Assembly: GCA_963835495.1 (NCBI GenBank)
Contig: CAWIFQ010000003.1
Span: 248,001 to 312,000 of the forward strand
Origin: Acaudatibacter sp963835495
Lineage (GTDB): Bacteria; Pseudomonadota; Alphaproteobacteria; Caulobacterales; Caulobacteraceae
Reading direction: 5' to 3'
DNA: 64,000 nucleotides
Position 1 is the first letter of the stretch. Every line of letters begins with the position of its first letter. A model generated the notes under the pieces. That model had not been told where the DNA came from, ran no database searches, and saw only the letters and a program-made list of their open reading frames with translations. The translations under genes and the position numbers were made by a program. Positions 39,143 through 47,257 of this stretch are shown here, piece after piece.

Positions 39143-39461
39143 ACTGGGACAGCCCACGAACCTCGTCGTCCATCAACAGTCGGTCCATGTCGTCGTAGAG
39201 ATCTACCCAGTTCGGATTTCTCGCCTCGATCAACTGCGCCTTCCAGAGCCGCCGCCATTCCTTGATCTGGCGCTCGCGAAGGAACGCTTGATCGCGCGAG
39301 GGATGGCTTTCGAACCAGACAAGTTTGTCGACGCCATAGCGCGCCGTGAAGCCGTCGAAGTGCTTGCGTTTGTGCTGCTCGACCCGCACGCGGAGATCAT
39401 CGGTGCTACCGGCGTACAGTGTTCCGTTTCGACCGCTGGCGAGGAGGTAGGTGTAGAACAT
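39111..39461 (-). CDS. GIY-YIG domain protein
   Basis: 116 residues. Single GIY-YIG nuclease domain: FYTYLLASGRNGTLYAGSTD, then LRVRVEQHKRKHFDGFTARY, KLVWFESHPSRDQAFLRERQ (catalytic Arg and Glu) and IKEWRRLWKAQLIEARNPNW. The last about 12 residues (SQFLPGSRLSPG) are encoded by the CCGGCGAAAGCCGGG hairpin repeat, so the repeat has supplied the C-terminus. Short stand-alone proteins of this type are common near mobile or repeat DNA; biological role unknown. Confidence 0.83.
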   Translation of the reverse strand: MFYTYLLASGRNGTLYAGSTDDLRVRVEQHKRKHFDGFTARYGVDKLVWFESHPSRDQAFLRERQIKEWRRLWKAQLIEARNPNWVDLYDDMDRLLMDDEVRGLSQFLPGSRLSPG

Positions 39462-39655
39462 TGCGGGAACATACGCGTCGTTCGTTCGCGCGAAAAGCGC
39501 AGAGCGTCAGGCCATGGAGACTCGCGCCCTCGCAACACCTTCCTGCCTGGGTCCCGGCTTTCGCCGGGATGAGCGGGGGGTCGGGGTGGGGAGCGTGAGG
39601 CCCCCTTGACGGCGGCCGGATGTCTAGTCACCCCTGCCCAAAACGGGAGGACGCG

Positions 39656-40450
39656 ATGGAATTCACCGACGAGCGCAGCGACGACGGCGTCACCCGCCGC
39701 TCGTTCTCCGTCACCGTCGCCGGCGAGACCGTGCCGGCGGTGATCTGGGCGCCGCAGGGGGCCAAGGGGCCGCGGCCGCTGGTGCTGATGGGCCACGGCG
39801 GCTCGCAGCACAAGAAGACGCCCGGCATTTCCACCCGCGCCCGCCAGTACGCCCAGCGCCTCGGCTACGCCACGCTGGCGATCGACGCCCCCGGCCACGG
39901 CGAGCGCATCAGCCGCGAGCAGGCGGCGGCGCTGATGCGCGAGACCGGGGCCCGCGTCACCGGCCAGGTCGCCTCGTCCTGGACGCCGGAGCGGCTGAAG
40001 CTGATGGCCCAGCGCACCGCCGCCGCGGTGCCGGAGTGGAACGCGGCGCTGGAGGTGGCGCTCGGCTTCGACTTCGTCGGCGCCGATGGCCCGATCGGCT
40101 ACTGGGGCGTCTCGATGGGGACCGCGATCGGCGTGCCGTTCGTGGCCCAGTGCCCCCGTATCACCGCCGCGGTGCTCGGCCTTGCCGGCCTGCGCCCCGG
40201 CGCCGCCGAGTTCGAGGCCGCCGCGCGCCAGATCACCTGCCCGGTCGAGTTCGTGTTCCAGTGGGACGACGCGGTGGCCACCCGCGAGGACGGCGTCGCG
40301 CTCTTCAACGCCTTCGCCTCGAAGGAAAAGACCATGCACATCAACCCCGGCGGCCACATGGAGATGCCGGACTTCGAAGGCGCCAGCTGGGAGCGCTTCT
40401 TCGTCCGCCACCTCGGGACAGCGCGGGAGCAGGCGCTGGCGGCGGAGTAA
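39656..40450 (+). CDS. Dienelactone hydrolase-like alpha/beta hydrolase
   Basis: 264 residues from ATG 39656 with GGGAGG upstream. Alpha/beta hydrolase fold: LVLMGHGGSQHKKTPG (oxyanion-hole HGG), YATLAIDAPGHGERIS, nucleophile elbow GYWGVSMGTAIG (Ser), and late QWDDAVATREDGV and HINPGGHMEMPDF with candidate Asp and His. Cytosolic, intact. Flanked by repeat DNA on both sides and monocistronic. Substrate unknown. Confidence 0.85.
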   Translation: MEFTDERSDDGVTRRSFSVTVAGETVPAVIWAPQGAKGPRPLVLMGHGGSQHKKTPGISTRARQYAQRLGYATLAIDAPGHGERISREQAAALMRETGARVTGQVASSWTPERLKLMAQRTAAAVPEWNAALEVALGFDFVGADGPIGYWGVSMGTAIGVPFVAQCPRITAAVLGLAGLRPGAAEFEAAARQITCPVEFVFQWDDAVATREDGVALFNAFASKEKTMHINPGGHMEMPDFEGASWERFFVRHLGTAREQALAAE

Positions 40451-40582
40451 ACCCTCCCCCTTGAGGGGAGGGTGGTGACCCCGGACTTGGTCCGGGGGAG
40501 CCGGGTGGGGGGCTGCTTCCACCACCCCGCTCTGTCCGGCTAGAGCCCCCCACCCCCGGCCCCTCCCCTCGAGGGGGAGGGG
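40451..40582. repeat. GC-rich foldback repeat
   Basis: CCTCCCCCTTGAGGGGAGG (from 40452) is mirrored by CCTCCCCTCGAGGGGGAGG near 40562-40580, with further pairing of GGGGGCTGCTTCCACC-type sequence between. It may also end transcription of the hydrolase gene. Confidence 0.6.
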
Positions 40583-40601
40583 AGATTTTTCTCACGGCCG
40601 C

Positions 40602-40628
40602 TGTCGATCTGGCGCTACCTCGTCCGTC
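40602..40628 (+). promoter_or_regulatory. Putative ECF42-type promoter
   Basis: TGTCGA at 40602-40607 and CGTC at 40625-40628 are separated by 17 bases. ECF42 sigma factors are reported to use TGTCGA (-35) and CG(A/T)C (-10) motifs ahead of their DGPF genes, which is the gene that follows here. The start codon is 54 bases downstream. Confidence 0.65.
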
Positions 40629-40681
40629 TAGTCTCCGCGGCGGCGCATCGCCGCGATCCTCGAGACAACGGGAGCCACCCC

Positions 40682-41020
40682 ATGCAGTACCTGCTGCTGA
40701 TCTACAGCGCCGAATCCGACGACGCGAACCAGGACCCGGCCAAGCTGATGGCCGACTACGGCGCCTTCACCCAGGGCATCGTCCAGAGCGGCGCCTTCAA
40801 GTCGGCCGACCGGCTGAAGCCGGTGTCCACCGCGACCACGGTGCGGGTCCGCGACGGCAAGACGCTGACCACCGACGGCCCGTTCGCCGAGACGCGCGAG
40901 CAGCTCGGCGGCTACTATCTGGTCGAGGCCAAGGACCTGGACGAGGCGGTCGGCATCGCCGCCAAGGTCCCCACCGCCAAGCACGGCTCGATCGAGGTGC
41001 GGCCGATCTGGTCCATGTAG
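40682..41020 (+). CDS. YCII/DGPF-domain protein
   Basis: 112 residues: MQYLLLIYSAE start, KLMADYGAFTQGIVQSGAFK, the hallmark TTDGPFAETREQLGGYYLVE and EVRPIW at the end. DGPF proteins are the usual co-expressed partners and targets of ECF42 sigma factors; their biochemical role is unclear. Nine bases before the sigma factor gene on the same strand. The promoter-like TGTCGA element upstream suggests autoregulation of the pair. Confidence 0.92.
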   Translation: MQYLLLIYSAESDDANQDPAKLMADYGAFTQGIVQSGAFKSADRLKPVSTATTVRVRDGKTLTTDGPFAETREQLGGYYLVEAKDLDEAVGIAAKVPTAKHGSIEVRPIWSM

Positions 41021-41029
41021 GGCAGTGAC

Positions 41030-42271
41030 TTGGGCGGCGCGGCCTCCTGCATCGACGACGCCTTCCGCCGCCACGGCGCCGAGGCGCTCGCCACCCTGAT
41101 CCGGCTGGTGGGCGACTTCGACCTGGCGGAGGAGGGCTTGCAGGAGGCCTTCGCCGCCGCGGCGCTCGCCTGGGCCGACGCGCCGCCGGACAACCCGCGG
41201 GCGTGGCTGATCGCCGTCGGCCGCCGCCGTGCGCTGGACCAGATCCGCCGCAAGGTCGCCTTCCGCTCGAAGCAGGAGCAGCTGGCGTCTGAGGCCGAGA
41301 TCGATCGCCAGGCCGCGCCGGCGGAGGTCGATGAAGCCGCGGCCGCGTTCGGCGACGACGACCTGCTGCGGCTGATCTTCACCTGCTGCCACCCGGCGCT
41401 GGCGCTGGAGGCGCAGGTGGCGCTGACGCTGCGCACGGTCTGCTCGCTGCCCACCGCCTCGGTCGCCCGCGCCTTCCTGGTCAGCGAGGAGACGATGGCG
41501 CAGCGGCTGGTCCGCGCGAAGGCCAAGATCCGCGCCGCCGGCATCCCCTACCGCACCCCGCCGCGCGAGTTGCTGGACGAGCGGGTGCTGGGCGTGCTGG
41601 CGGCGATCTACCTGGTGTTCACCGAGGCCTACGCCGGCGATCCGCGCCAGAGCCTGGCGGCCGAGGCGATCGGCCTGGCGCGGCGGCTGGACCTTTTGCT
41701 ACCGGGGCGCGGCGACGTGCGAGGGCTGCTGGCGCTGATGCTGCTGCACGAGGCGCGCCGCCCGGCCCGCTATGACGGCGCCGGCGACCTGGTGCTGCTG
41801 GAGGACCAGGACCGCGGCCGCTGGGACCGCGCCATGATCGCCGAAGGCCTTGCGCTGGTCGGGCCGGCGCTGCAGGCCGCCACGCCGCCGTCGCCCTATG
41901 CGGTGCAGGCCGCGATCGCCGCGCTGCACGCCGAGGCGCAGACCCCCGAGGCCACCGACTGGCGTCAGATCGTCGGCCTCTACGCGGTGCTGATGCGCCT
42001 GGCGCCCTCGCCGGTCATCGAACTCAACCACGCCGCCGCGCTGGCGATGGTGGACGGGCCGGCCGCCGCCCTGCCGCGGATCGAGGCGCTGGCCGCCCGT
42101 GGCGGCCTCGACGGCTACGACGTCCTGCCCGCCGTCCGCGCCGACCTGCTGCGCCGACTCGGCCGCCATGACGAGGCCCGCGCCGCCTACCAGGACGCCC
42201 TGCGCCTGGCGCGGCACGACCCCGAACGCCGCTTCTTCCGCCGGCGCCTGGCGCAGCTCGCCCGACTCTGA
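41030..42271 (+). CDS. ECF42-type RNA polymerase sigma factor with C-terminal helical domain
   Basis: 413 residues from a TTG at 41030. Sigma region 2 (LIRLVGDFDLAEEGLQEAFA, DNPRAWLIAVGRRRALDQIR) and region 4 (SVARAFLVSEETMAQRLVRA) occupy about 1-175. The large C-terminal half has the conserved LGVLAAIYLVFTEAYAGDP and TPR-like helices (PAALPRIEALAARGG, LLRRLGRHDEARAAYQDALR), typical of ECF42. No anti-sigma gene is adjacent; in this group the C-terminal domain is thought to regulate activity. Linked to the DGPF gene. Confidence 0.92.
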   Translation: MGGAASCIDDAFRRHGAEALATLIRLVGDFDLAEEGLQEAFAAAALAWADAPPDNPRAWLIAVGRRRALDQIRRKVAFRSKQEQLASEAEIDRQAAPAEVDEAAAAFGDDDLLRLIFTCCHPALALEAQVALTLRTVCSLPTASVARAFLVSEETMAQRLVRAKAKIRAAGIPYRTPPRELLDERVLGVLAAIYLVFTEAYAGDPRQSLAAEAIGLARRLDLLLPGRGDVRGLLALMLLHEARRPARYDGAGDLVLLEDQDRGRWDRAMIAEGLALVGPALQAATPPSPYAVQAAIAALHAEAQTPEATDWRQIVGLYAVLMRLAPSPVIELNHAAALAMVDGPAAALPRIEALAARGGLDGYDVLPAVRADLLRRLGRHDEARAAYQDALRLARHDPERRFFRRRLAQLARL

Positions 42272-42379
42272 TCAGACGCCGTTCATCCTCGCCATGTCAT
42301 TCTCGTCGCGTCCTGCTGCGAAGGAATCGGCCTATCGGCGCGTAAGAAGGCGGGACCTAGAGCCGGAGACTTGCACTTC

Positions 42380-42652
42380 ATGACCTTCACGCGCCTTGCC
42401 GCCGCCGCCTTCGCGGCCGCCTTTCTCGCCAGCGCCGCTTCGGCCCAGTCCGCCGCCGACACCGACGAGGTTCGCCAGGTCTGCGCCGCCGACTTCCAGA
42501 AGGCCTGCCCGACGGCGACCCCAGGCAACGGCTCGCTGAAGGCCTGCGCCAAGGCGCACTTCATGTCATTCTCACACCCCTGCAAGACCACGCTGAAGGC
42601 GGTGCGGGCCAGGATGCAGCAGAGCGGCCAGACCAACTCCGCCGGCGCCTAA
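42380..42652 (+). CDS. Small secreted cysteine-rich protein
   Basis: 90 residues from ATG 42380. Signal peptide RLAAAAFAAAFLASAASAQS, then a short mature domain with four cysteines: VCAADFQKACP, LKACAKAHFMSF and HPCKTTLKAVR. The pattern resembles the cysteine-rich repeat found in small periplasmic proteins of Proteobacteria. No partner genes nearby. Function unknown. Confidence 0.7.
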   Translation: MTFTRLAAAAFAAAFLASAASAQSAADTDEVRQVCAADFQKACPTATPGNGSLKACAKAHFMSFSHPCKTTLKAVRARMQQSGQTNSAGA

Positions 42653-43097
42653 CGGATTGATTTCAGCTAGAATCCTATCTCACGTCATTGCCGGCTGGAG
42701 CGCGAAGCGCGGAATGCCGGCAACCCATGGACGCTATTGTACGCGGTGTTCATGGGTGGCCGGGACAAGCCCGGCCATGACGTTGATCGGATGGTCCAGC
42801 TGATTTCAGCCCGATCTAGCGGGGCGCCAGCGTTCGCTGGAAGAACGCCACCTGGTCGATTCGCCCCGCGCGATCGCTCAGGCCGACCTGCTGGAAGCGG
42901 CGACACAAGCCGTCATCGGGCCCCGCCTGAGCCCCCGGATTAACCTTTACAGGGTGGAATGTGATGTTGCGTCGCGGGAATGGGGGTTGCCCGCGCGTCT
43001 CAATCCTGCCACAACCTGAGCCTCTAAACCGAAGCGCCGGTCGTCGTGTACCGACCGGACAGCGCCATCGAAGCCCCCCGCGGAGCGGGCACGGTTC
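42653..43097. other. Gene-free gap with REP-like palindromes
   Basis: Holds the REP-like elements GCCGGCTGGAGCGCGAAGCG (42687-42706 and onward) and GGCCGGGACAAGCCCGGCC (42755-42773), also found at 47044-47240 and 61815-61905. The last part (42955-43097) is presumably the promoter region of the SleB-like gene. No gene seen. Confidence 0.6.
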
Positions 43098-44039
43098 TTG
43101 AAGGCGCTACGAACTGGGGGCGCATTGGCCCTCGTTGCAAGGGACACGAACTCCTTGTCTTTGTTTAATAAAACGCGCCCGCCGGCGCGTGCGTTGGTTG
43201 TCGCGTGTCTTGTTGGCGTTGCAGCCGCGGGCGGTGTCGGCGCGGTTTATGTGGCGGCTTCCGCCGCGCCGGAGGCCGGCGCCAGGCCGGTCGTCGTGCC
43301 GATCGCGGCGGCGACTCGCGCCACCCTGATCAATGCTGCGGCGCAGCAGAAGCTCGCGCCTCAGGATTCCGGTCTCTTAAATCTCGCTTCCCGGGTTAGT
43401 CCGGCCCTGCTGCATGCTGCGGCGCTCCAGACCCCGTCGCCGTTCCGCCTGGCCAATCCGGCGGACGCGTCGCACGACCTCGATTGCCTGACCGCCGCCG
43501 TCTACTACGAGGCCCGCGGCGAGAGCCGCGAGGGCCAGGCCGCCGTCGCCCAGGTGGTGCTCAACCGCGTGCGCAGCCCCGCCTTCCCGAAGACCGTCTG
43601 CGGCGTCGTCTACCAGGGCGCCGCCGCGCATGGCTGCCAGTTCAGCTTCGCCTGCGACCGCTCGGTGGCCGCGCACCACGAAGGCGGCGCCTGGGACCGC
43701 GCCCGCTCGGTCGCGAACCGCGCGCTCGGCGGCTATGTGATGAGCACGGTCGGCGGCGCGACCCACTTCCACGTCGCCTCGCTGGGCTCGATCTGGAACG
43801 GCTCGATGGTCGAGGTCGCGCGGGTCGGCCAGCATGTGTTCTACGGCTTCGGTGGGCGCCGCGGGGCCCTCGACGCCAGCATGGTGGCCCGCAACTCGTC
43901 GGCCCCCGAGATCGTCGCCCCCGCGGCCCAGAAGGTCGTTGCTGCGTCGCCCGACAGGCCCGCCGACGCGCCGCCCGCGCCGACCACGGTCGCCGCCACC
44001 ACCCCGCAGGCGGCGCCCGCAACGGCGACGGCGTCCTAG
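43098..44039 (+). CDS. SleB-type cell-wall hydrolase, paralogue 1
   Basis: 313 residues from a TTG start. N-terminal membrane or signal segment VVACLVGVAAAGGVGAVYVA, a linker, then the Hydrolase_2 (SleB) domain: LDCLTAAVYYEARGESREGQ (catalytic Glu), AAVAQVVLNRVRSPAFPKTV, GCQFSFACD, ATHFHVASLGSIW. C-terminus is Ala/Pro-rich low complexity. Predicted to cut peptidoglycan in the periplasm. A second copy lies at 56904-58073. Followed 60 bases later by an HtrA-like protease on the same strand. Confidence 0.9.
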   Translation: MKALRTGGALALVARDTNSLSLFNKTRPPARALVVACLVGVAAAGGVGAVYVAASAAPEAGARPVVVPIAAATRATLINAAAQQKLAPQDSGLLNLASRVSPALLHAAALQTPSPFRLANPADASHDLDCLTAAVYYEARGESREGQAAVAQVVLNRVRSPAFPKTVCGVVYQGAAAHGCQFSFACDRSVAAHHEGGAWDRARSVANRALGGYVMSTVGGATHFHVASLGSIWNGSMVEVARVGQHVFYGFGGRRGALDASMVARNSSAPEIVAPAAQKVVAASPDRPADAPPAPTTVAATTPQAAPATATAS

Positions 44040-44098
44040 CCGCGAGGCCAGTTGAACCCACTCCGGCGCATCCCCACCTGGGGCGCCGGAGTAGCACC

Positions 44099-45112
44099 AT
44101 GTTCGATTCAGAAGTGACTTTCGTCGCCGATGCGTCCGACCAGTTCGAGACGCAGCGGCTTTCCCCAAACCCCCAGACCAACCCCGACGCCGACGCCCTC
44201 GACGCCTATTCGCGCACCGTCATCGCCGCCGTCGAGGCCGTCGCGCCGGCGGTCGTGCGGGTGCATCCGCGCCTGAAAGGGCGCGGCGGCGTGGGATCCG
44301 GCGTGATCGTCTCCCCCGACGGCCTGATCCTCACTAACAGCCACGTGGCCCAGCGGGCCGCCGCGCACGATATCGTCACGGCCGACGGACGCCACCTCAC
44401 CGCCCGCCTGCTCGGCGACGATCCGGACACCGACCTGGCCCTGCTGCGCGCCGACGACCCGGCAGCGCTGCCGGCCGCGCGGCTCGGCGACTCGCAGAAG
44501 CTGCAACGCGGGCGACTGGTGGTGGCGATCGGCAACCCGCTCGGGTTCGAGGCCACCGTCACCGCCGGCGTGGTCTCGGCGCTCGGCCGCAGCCTGCGCG
44601 GGCAGGGCGGACGTCAGCTGGAGGACCTGATCCAGACCGACGCGGCGCTCAATCCCGGCAACTCCGGCGGCGCCCTGGTCTCGTCCGCCGGCGAGGTGGT
44701 CGGCATCAACACCGCGGTGATCCAGGGCGCCCAGGGCATCTGCTTCGCCGTCGCCTCCAACACCGCCGCCTTCGTGCTGGGCGAGCTGCTCGGCCACGGC
44801 CGCGTGCGCCGCGGCTGGATCGGCATCGCCGCCCAGCGCGCAACGGTCCCGCGCCGCCACCAGGTCGCCGCCGGCGTGGACCAGGACACCGGCGTGCTGG
44901 TGACCTCGATCGAAGCCGGTTCGCCGGCGGCGCAGGCGGGCCTGGTCGACGGCGACGTGATCATTGCCGCGGGCGAGCGCCGCACCACCGGCGCCGACGA
45001 CCTGATCCGCGCGCTGGACTGGCGCAGCCTCGAAGGCCCGCTGCCGCTGACCCTGCTGCGCCGCGGCCGGCTGGAACACGTGACGGTGACGCCGCGCGAG
45101 CGGAAGGGCTGA
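44099..45112 (+). CDS. HtrA/Deg-like trypsin-type serine protease without signal peptide
   Basis: 337 residues. Catalytic triad: His in LILTNSHV, Asp in DDPDTDLALLRADD, Ser in LNPGNSGGALVSSAG. One PDZ domain follows at about 245-330 (GVLVTSIEAGSPAAQAGLVD, GDVIIAAGE). The N-terminus (MFDSEVTFVADASDQFETQR) lacks any signal or membrane helix, so unlike DegP it looks cytosolic. The ATG at 44099 has no alternative upstream start with a signal, since the preceding gene ends 59 bases before. Confidence 0.88.
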   Translation: MFDSEVTFVADASDQFETQRLSPNPQTNPDADALDAYSRTVIAAVEAVAPAVVRVHPRLKGRGGVGSGVIVSPDGLILTNSHVAQRAAAHDIVTADGRHLTARLLGDDPDTDLALLRADDPAALPAARLGDSQKLQRGRLVVAIGNPLGFEATVTAGVVSALGRSLRGQGGRQLEDLIQTDAALNPGNSGGALVSSAGEVVGINTAVIQGAQGICFAVASNTAAFVLGELLGHGRVRRGWIGIAAQRATVPRRHQVAAGVDQDTGVLVTSIEAGSPAAQAGLVDGDVIIAAGERRTTGADDLIRALDWRSLEGPLPLTLLRRGRLEHVTVTPRERKG

Positions 45113-45159
45113 CGCAGACCCGCGTGCCCGTGCGTTGATATCAGACTGGATCGGCCCAC

Positions 45160-45293
45160 CTCGTCACCCCGGCCGACACCCGCGAAGGCGGGTGGAGAGC
45201 CGGGGCCGGAAGCGTCGCAACCGAACTGGATGTCGGCTATGCGCCGGAGGGTCCGGCCCCGGATCGGCCTTGCAGGCCGTCCGGGGTGACGAG
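45160..45293. repeat. Foldback repeat between convergent genes
   Basis: CTCGTCACCCCGG at 45160-45172 is mirrored exactly by CCGGGGTGACGAG at 45281-45293, with additional GC-rich hairpins inside. It lies between the protease and SDR genes and may act as a bidirectional terminator. Confidence 0.7.
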
Positions 45294-45336
45294 TTTGCTA
45301 GCTCAGACTCAAACCGATCCGCTCCGTCCGCTTGGC

Positions 45337-46296
45337 TCAGAAGTGCTCGCCGACCATCGCCTCGCTCTTGGCCCAGAGCGCCTTGGCGTGTTCGGGATCG
45401 AGCGCATAGGGCCGCACGCCGCCGCGGATCTCCGCCCCGTCGATGACCTCGGCCACGTGGCAGTCTTCGCAGTACTTGCCGCCGACTTCGTCCGCCGCCG
45501 CCTTGAAGCCTGCCCAGACCGTGGTCGCAGCGCCTTGCGGGATGGTCTTCCAGGCGAACTGCCCCGCGCCGGCCGGCTGGCTGGCGTTGATGTTGGCGAT
45601 CAGCGCGTCGCGCACCGCGTCGGTCATGTAGCGGCCAAGCTCGGTCTGGATGCCGCCGGGGTGCACCGCCGTCGCCCGCACGCCCTTGGCCCGATGCCGA
45701 CGGTCGAACTCCACCGCGAACAGGATGTTGGCGGTCTTGGAACGGCCGTAGGCGCCAAACTCCGTGTACGGCGTATGTTCGAAATTCGGATCTTCCAGGT
45801 CGACGTCGGAGAAGCGGTGGCCGGCGGACGAGAGGTTCACAAGCCGCGAGCCGGACTTCAGCAGCGCGGCGATCCGGTTCACCAGCACGAAGTGGCCGAG
45901 GTGGTTGGTGCCGAACTGGGTCTCGAAGCCGTCGGCGGTCTTGCCCTGCGGCGTGGCCATCACGCCGGCGTTGCAGATCACCGCGTCGAACGGCTTGGCG
46001 GCGGCGTTGAGGCCGTCGGCGCAGGCGCGGACGCTGGCGAGCGAAGCGAGGTCGAGCTGGATCAGTTCCAGCGAGCCGCCGTTGGCCGCGTCGGCGCGGA
46101 CCTGGTCGGTGGCGCCCTTCGCCTTGCCCAGATCGCGCGCCGCGCCGACCACGGTGGCGCCGTGGGCGGCGAGGGCGCGCGCGGTCTCGACGCCGAGGCC
46201 GGCGGAGACCCCGGTCACCAGGATGCGCTTGCCGCTGAGGTTTACGCCTTCAAGCACCTCGTCCGTCGTGGACGTCGCTCCGAATGTGTCGGCCAT
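45337..46296 (-). CDS. Short-chain dehydrogenase/reductase
   Basis: 319 residues. Rossmann motif TGVSAGLGVETARALA (TGxxxGxG), ICNAGVMATPQG (NAG), and the catalytic Ser/Tyr/Lys set in LVNLSSAGHRF and YGRSKTANILFAVE. The length and HPGGIQTELGRYM fit the retinol-dehydrogenase-like group that uses NADP(H). Divergent from a TetR-type gene, which probably controls it through the palindromes in the shared promoter region. Confidence 0.92.
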   Translation of the reverse strand: MADTFGATSTTDEVLEGVNLSGKRILVTGVSAGLGVETARALAAHGATVVGAARDLGKAKGATDQVRADAANGGSLELIQLDLASLASVRACADGLNAAAKPFDAVICNAGVMATPQGKTADGFETQFGTNHLGHFVLVNRIAALLKSGSRLVNLSSAGHRFSDVDLEDPNFEHTPYTEFGAYGRSKTANILFAVEFDRRHRAKGVRATAVHPGGIQTELGRYMTDAVRDALIANINASQPAGAGQFAWKTIPQGAATTVWAGFKAAADEVGGKYCEDCHVAEVIDGAEIRGGVRPYALDPEHAKALWAKSEAMVGEHF

Positions 46297-46384
46297 GGGG
46301 TGTCTCCGCTGTTGCGAGTTGAACTAGTCTCCGACCGCGCTCGGCCGGGCAGACTTATTGTCAGCGACCGGCCAGACGATTAAA

Positions 46385-46424
46385 CGGAGGGTGTCTCCGG
46401 GTCTACATACGGAGGGACCCTCCG
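46385..46424. promoter_or_regulatory. Two palindromic operators between SDR and TetR genes
   Basis: CGGAGGGACCCTCCG (46410-46424) is a perfect 7-1-7 palindrome; CGGAGGGTGTCTCCG (46385-46399) is a 5-base-arm relative 25 bases away. They lie in the divergent promoter gap just before the tetR-type start and are likely sites for that repressor. Confidence 0.6.
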
Positions 46425-46443
46425 CTTTTCAAGGTGCAGGACC

Positions 46444-47025
46444 GTGATCCCCCGCAAGCCCCGCGTCGATGCGCAGCGCAATCGCGAGCGGCTGATCGAG
46501 GCGGCGAAGGCGGCGTTCGGCGATGTCGGGGCGGACGTCAGCCTCGACGAGATCGCCCGCCGCGCCGGGGTCGGCATCGGCACGCTCTATCGCCACTTCC
46601 CGACCCGGGACGCGATCGTCCAGGCGGTCTACCGCCGCGAGGTGCGGCAGCTGGCCGGCGCGGCGGAGCGGCTGCTGGCCGCGATGAAGCCCGGCGAGGC
46701 GCTGCACCAGTGGATGCGGCTGTTCGTCGACTACATCGCCACCAAGAAGGTCATCGCCTCCGCGCTGGCCTCGATCGTCGGCGGCGTCACCGACCTCTAT
46801 GCGTCGTCAGGCGCCCAGATCACCGACGCGATGTCCTTGCTCGTGGCGCGCGCGGCGGCGGCCGGCGACATCCGCGCCGACGTCGATCCGAACGATCTGC
46901 TGCGCGCCCTGGTGGGGTTCACCTATGGCGCCGCCGGTCCCGGCTGGCAGGCCAGTGCGCTGCGCCTGATCGACATCCTGATGGACGGCCTGCGGCCACA
47001 ACCGGCGGCGCTGTCGGTCTTCTAA
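46444..47025 (+). CDS. TetR-family transcriptional regulator
   Basis: 193 residues from GTG 46444. N-terminal helix-turn-helix: RLIEAAKAAFGDVGADVSLD, EIARRAGVGIGTLYRHFPTR. C-terminal ligand domain includes LHQWMRLFVDYIATKKVIAS. This subgroup often represses a divergent oxidoreductase gene, which fits the SDR gene next to it. Two palindromes lie 20-60 bases before its start. Confidence 0.9.
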   Translation: MIPRKPRVDAQRNRERLIEAAKAAFGDVGADVSLDEIARRAGVGIGTLYRHFPTRDAIVQAVYRREVRQLAGAAERLLAAMKPGEALHQWMRLFVDYIATKKVIASALASIVGGVTDLYASSGAQITDAMSLLVARAAAAGDIRADVDPNDLLRALVGFTYGAAGPGWQASALRLIDILMDGLRPQPAALSVF

Positions 47026-47043
47026 GCCGAGTCATATCCCGTC

Positions 47044-47240
47044 TCACGTCATGGCCGGGACAGGCCCGGCCGTGACGTGTGCAGACAGCTAGAGCGGGTT
47101 GAATTCAGCTTGAACGCCCCTTCGACGTCATGGCCGGGCTTGTCCCGGCCATCCATGGACACAGCTGTTGAGCCGCGTGCATGGGTTGCCGGCATTCCGC
47201 GCTTCGCGCTCCAGCCGGCAATGACGTGACTTGGATTCCT
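47044..47240. repeat. REP-like palindrome cluster
   Basis: ATGGCCGGGACAGGCCCGGCC at 47051 region, ATGGCCGGGCTTGTCCCGGC near 47130 and GCCGGCATTCCGCGCTTCGC near 47188 are all variants of elements at 42682-42790 and 61815-61905, in mixed orientation. They follow the TetR gene and precede the hydrolase stop. Confidence 0.75.
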
Positions 47241-47257
47241 GCTGACCTCAACACGCT

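Noticed and set aside
47049..47257. C-terminal extension of the hydrolase through REP repeats
   Set aside because: The extension exists only because of an indel near 47324; the repaired frame ends at 47258 with a family-like C-terminus.
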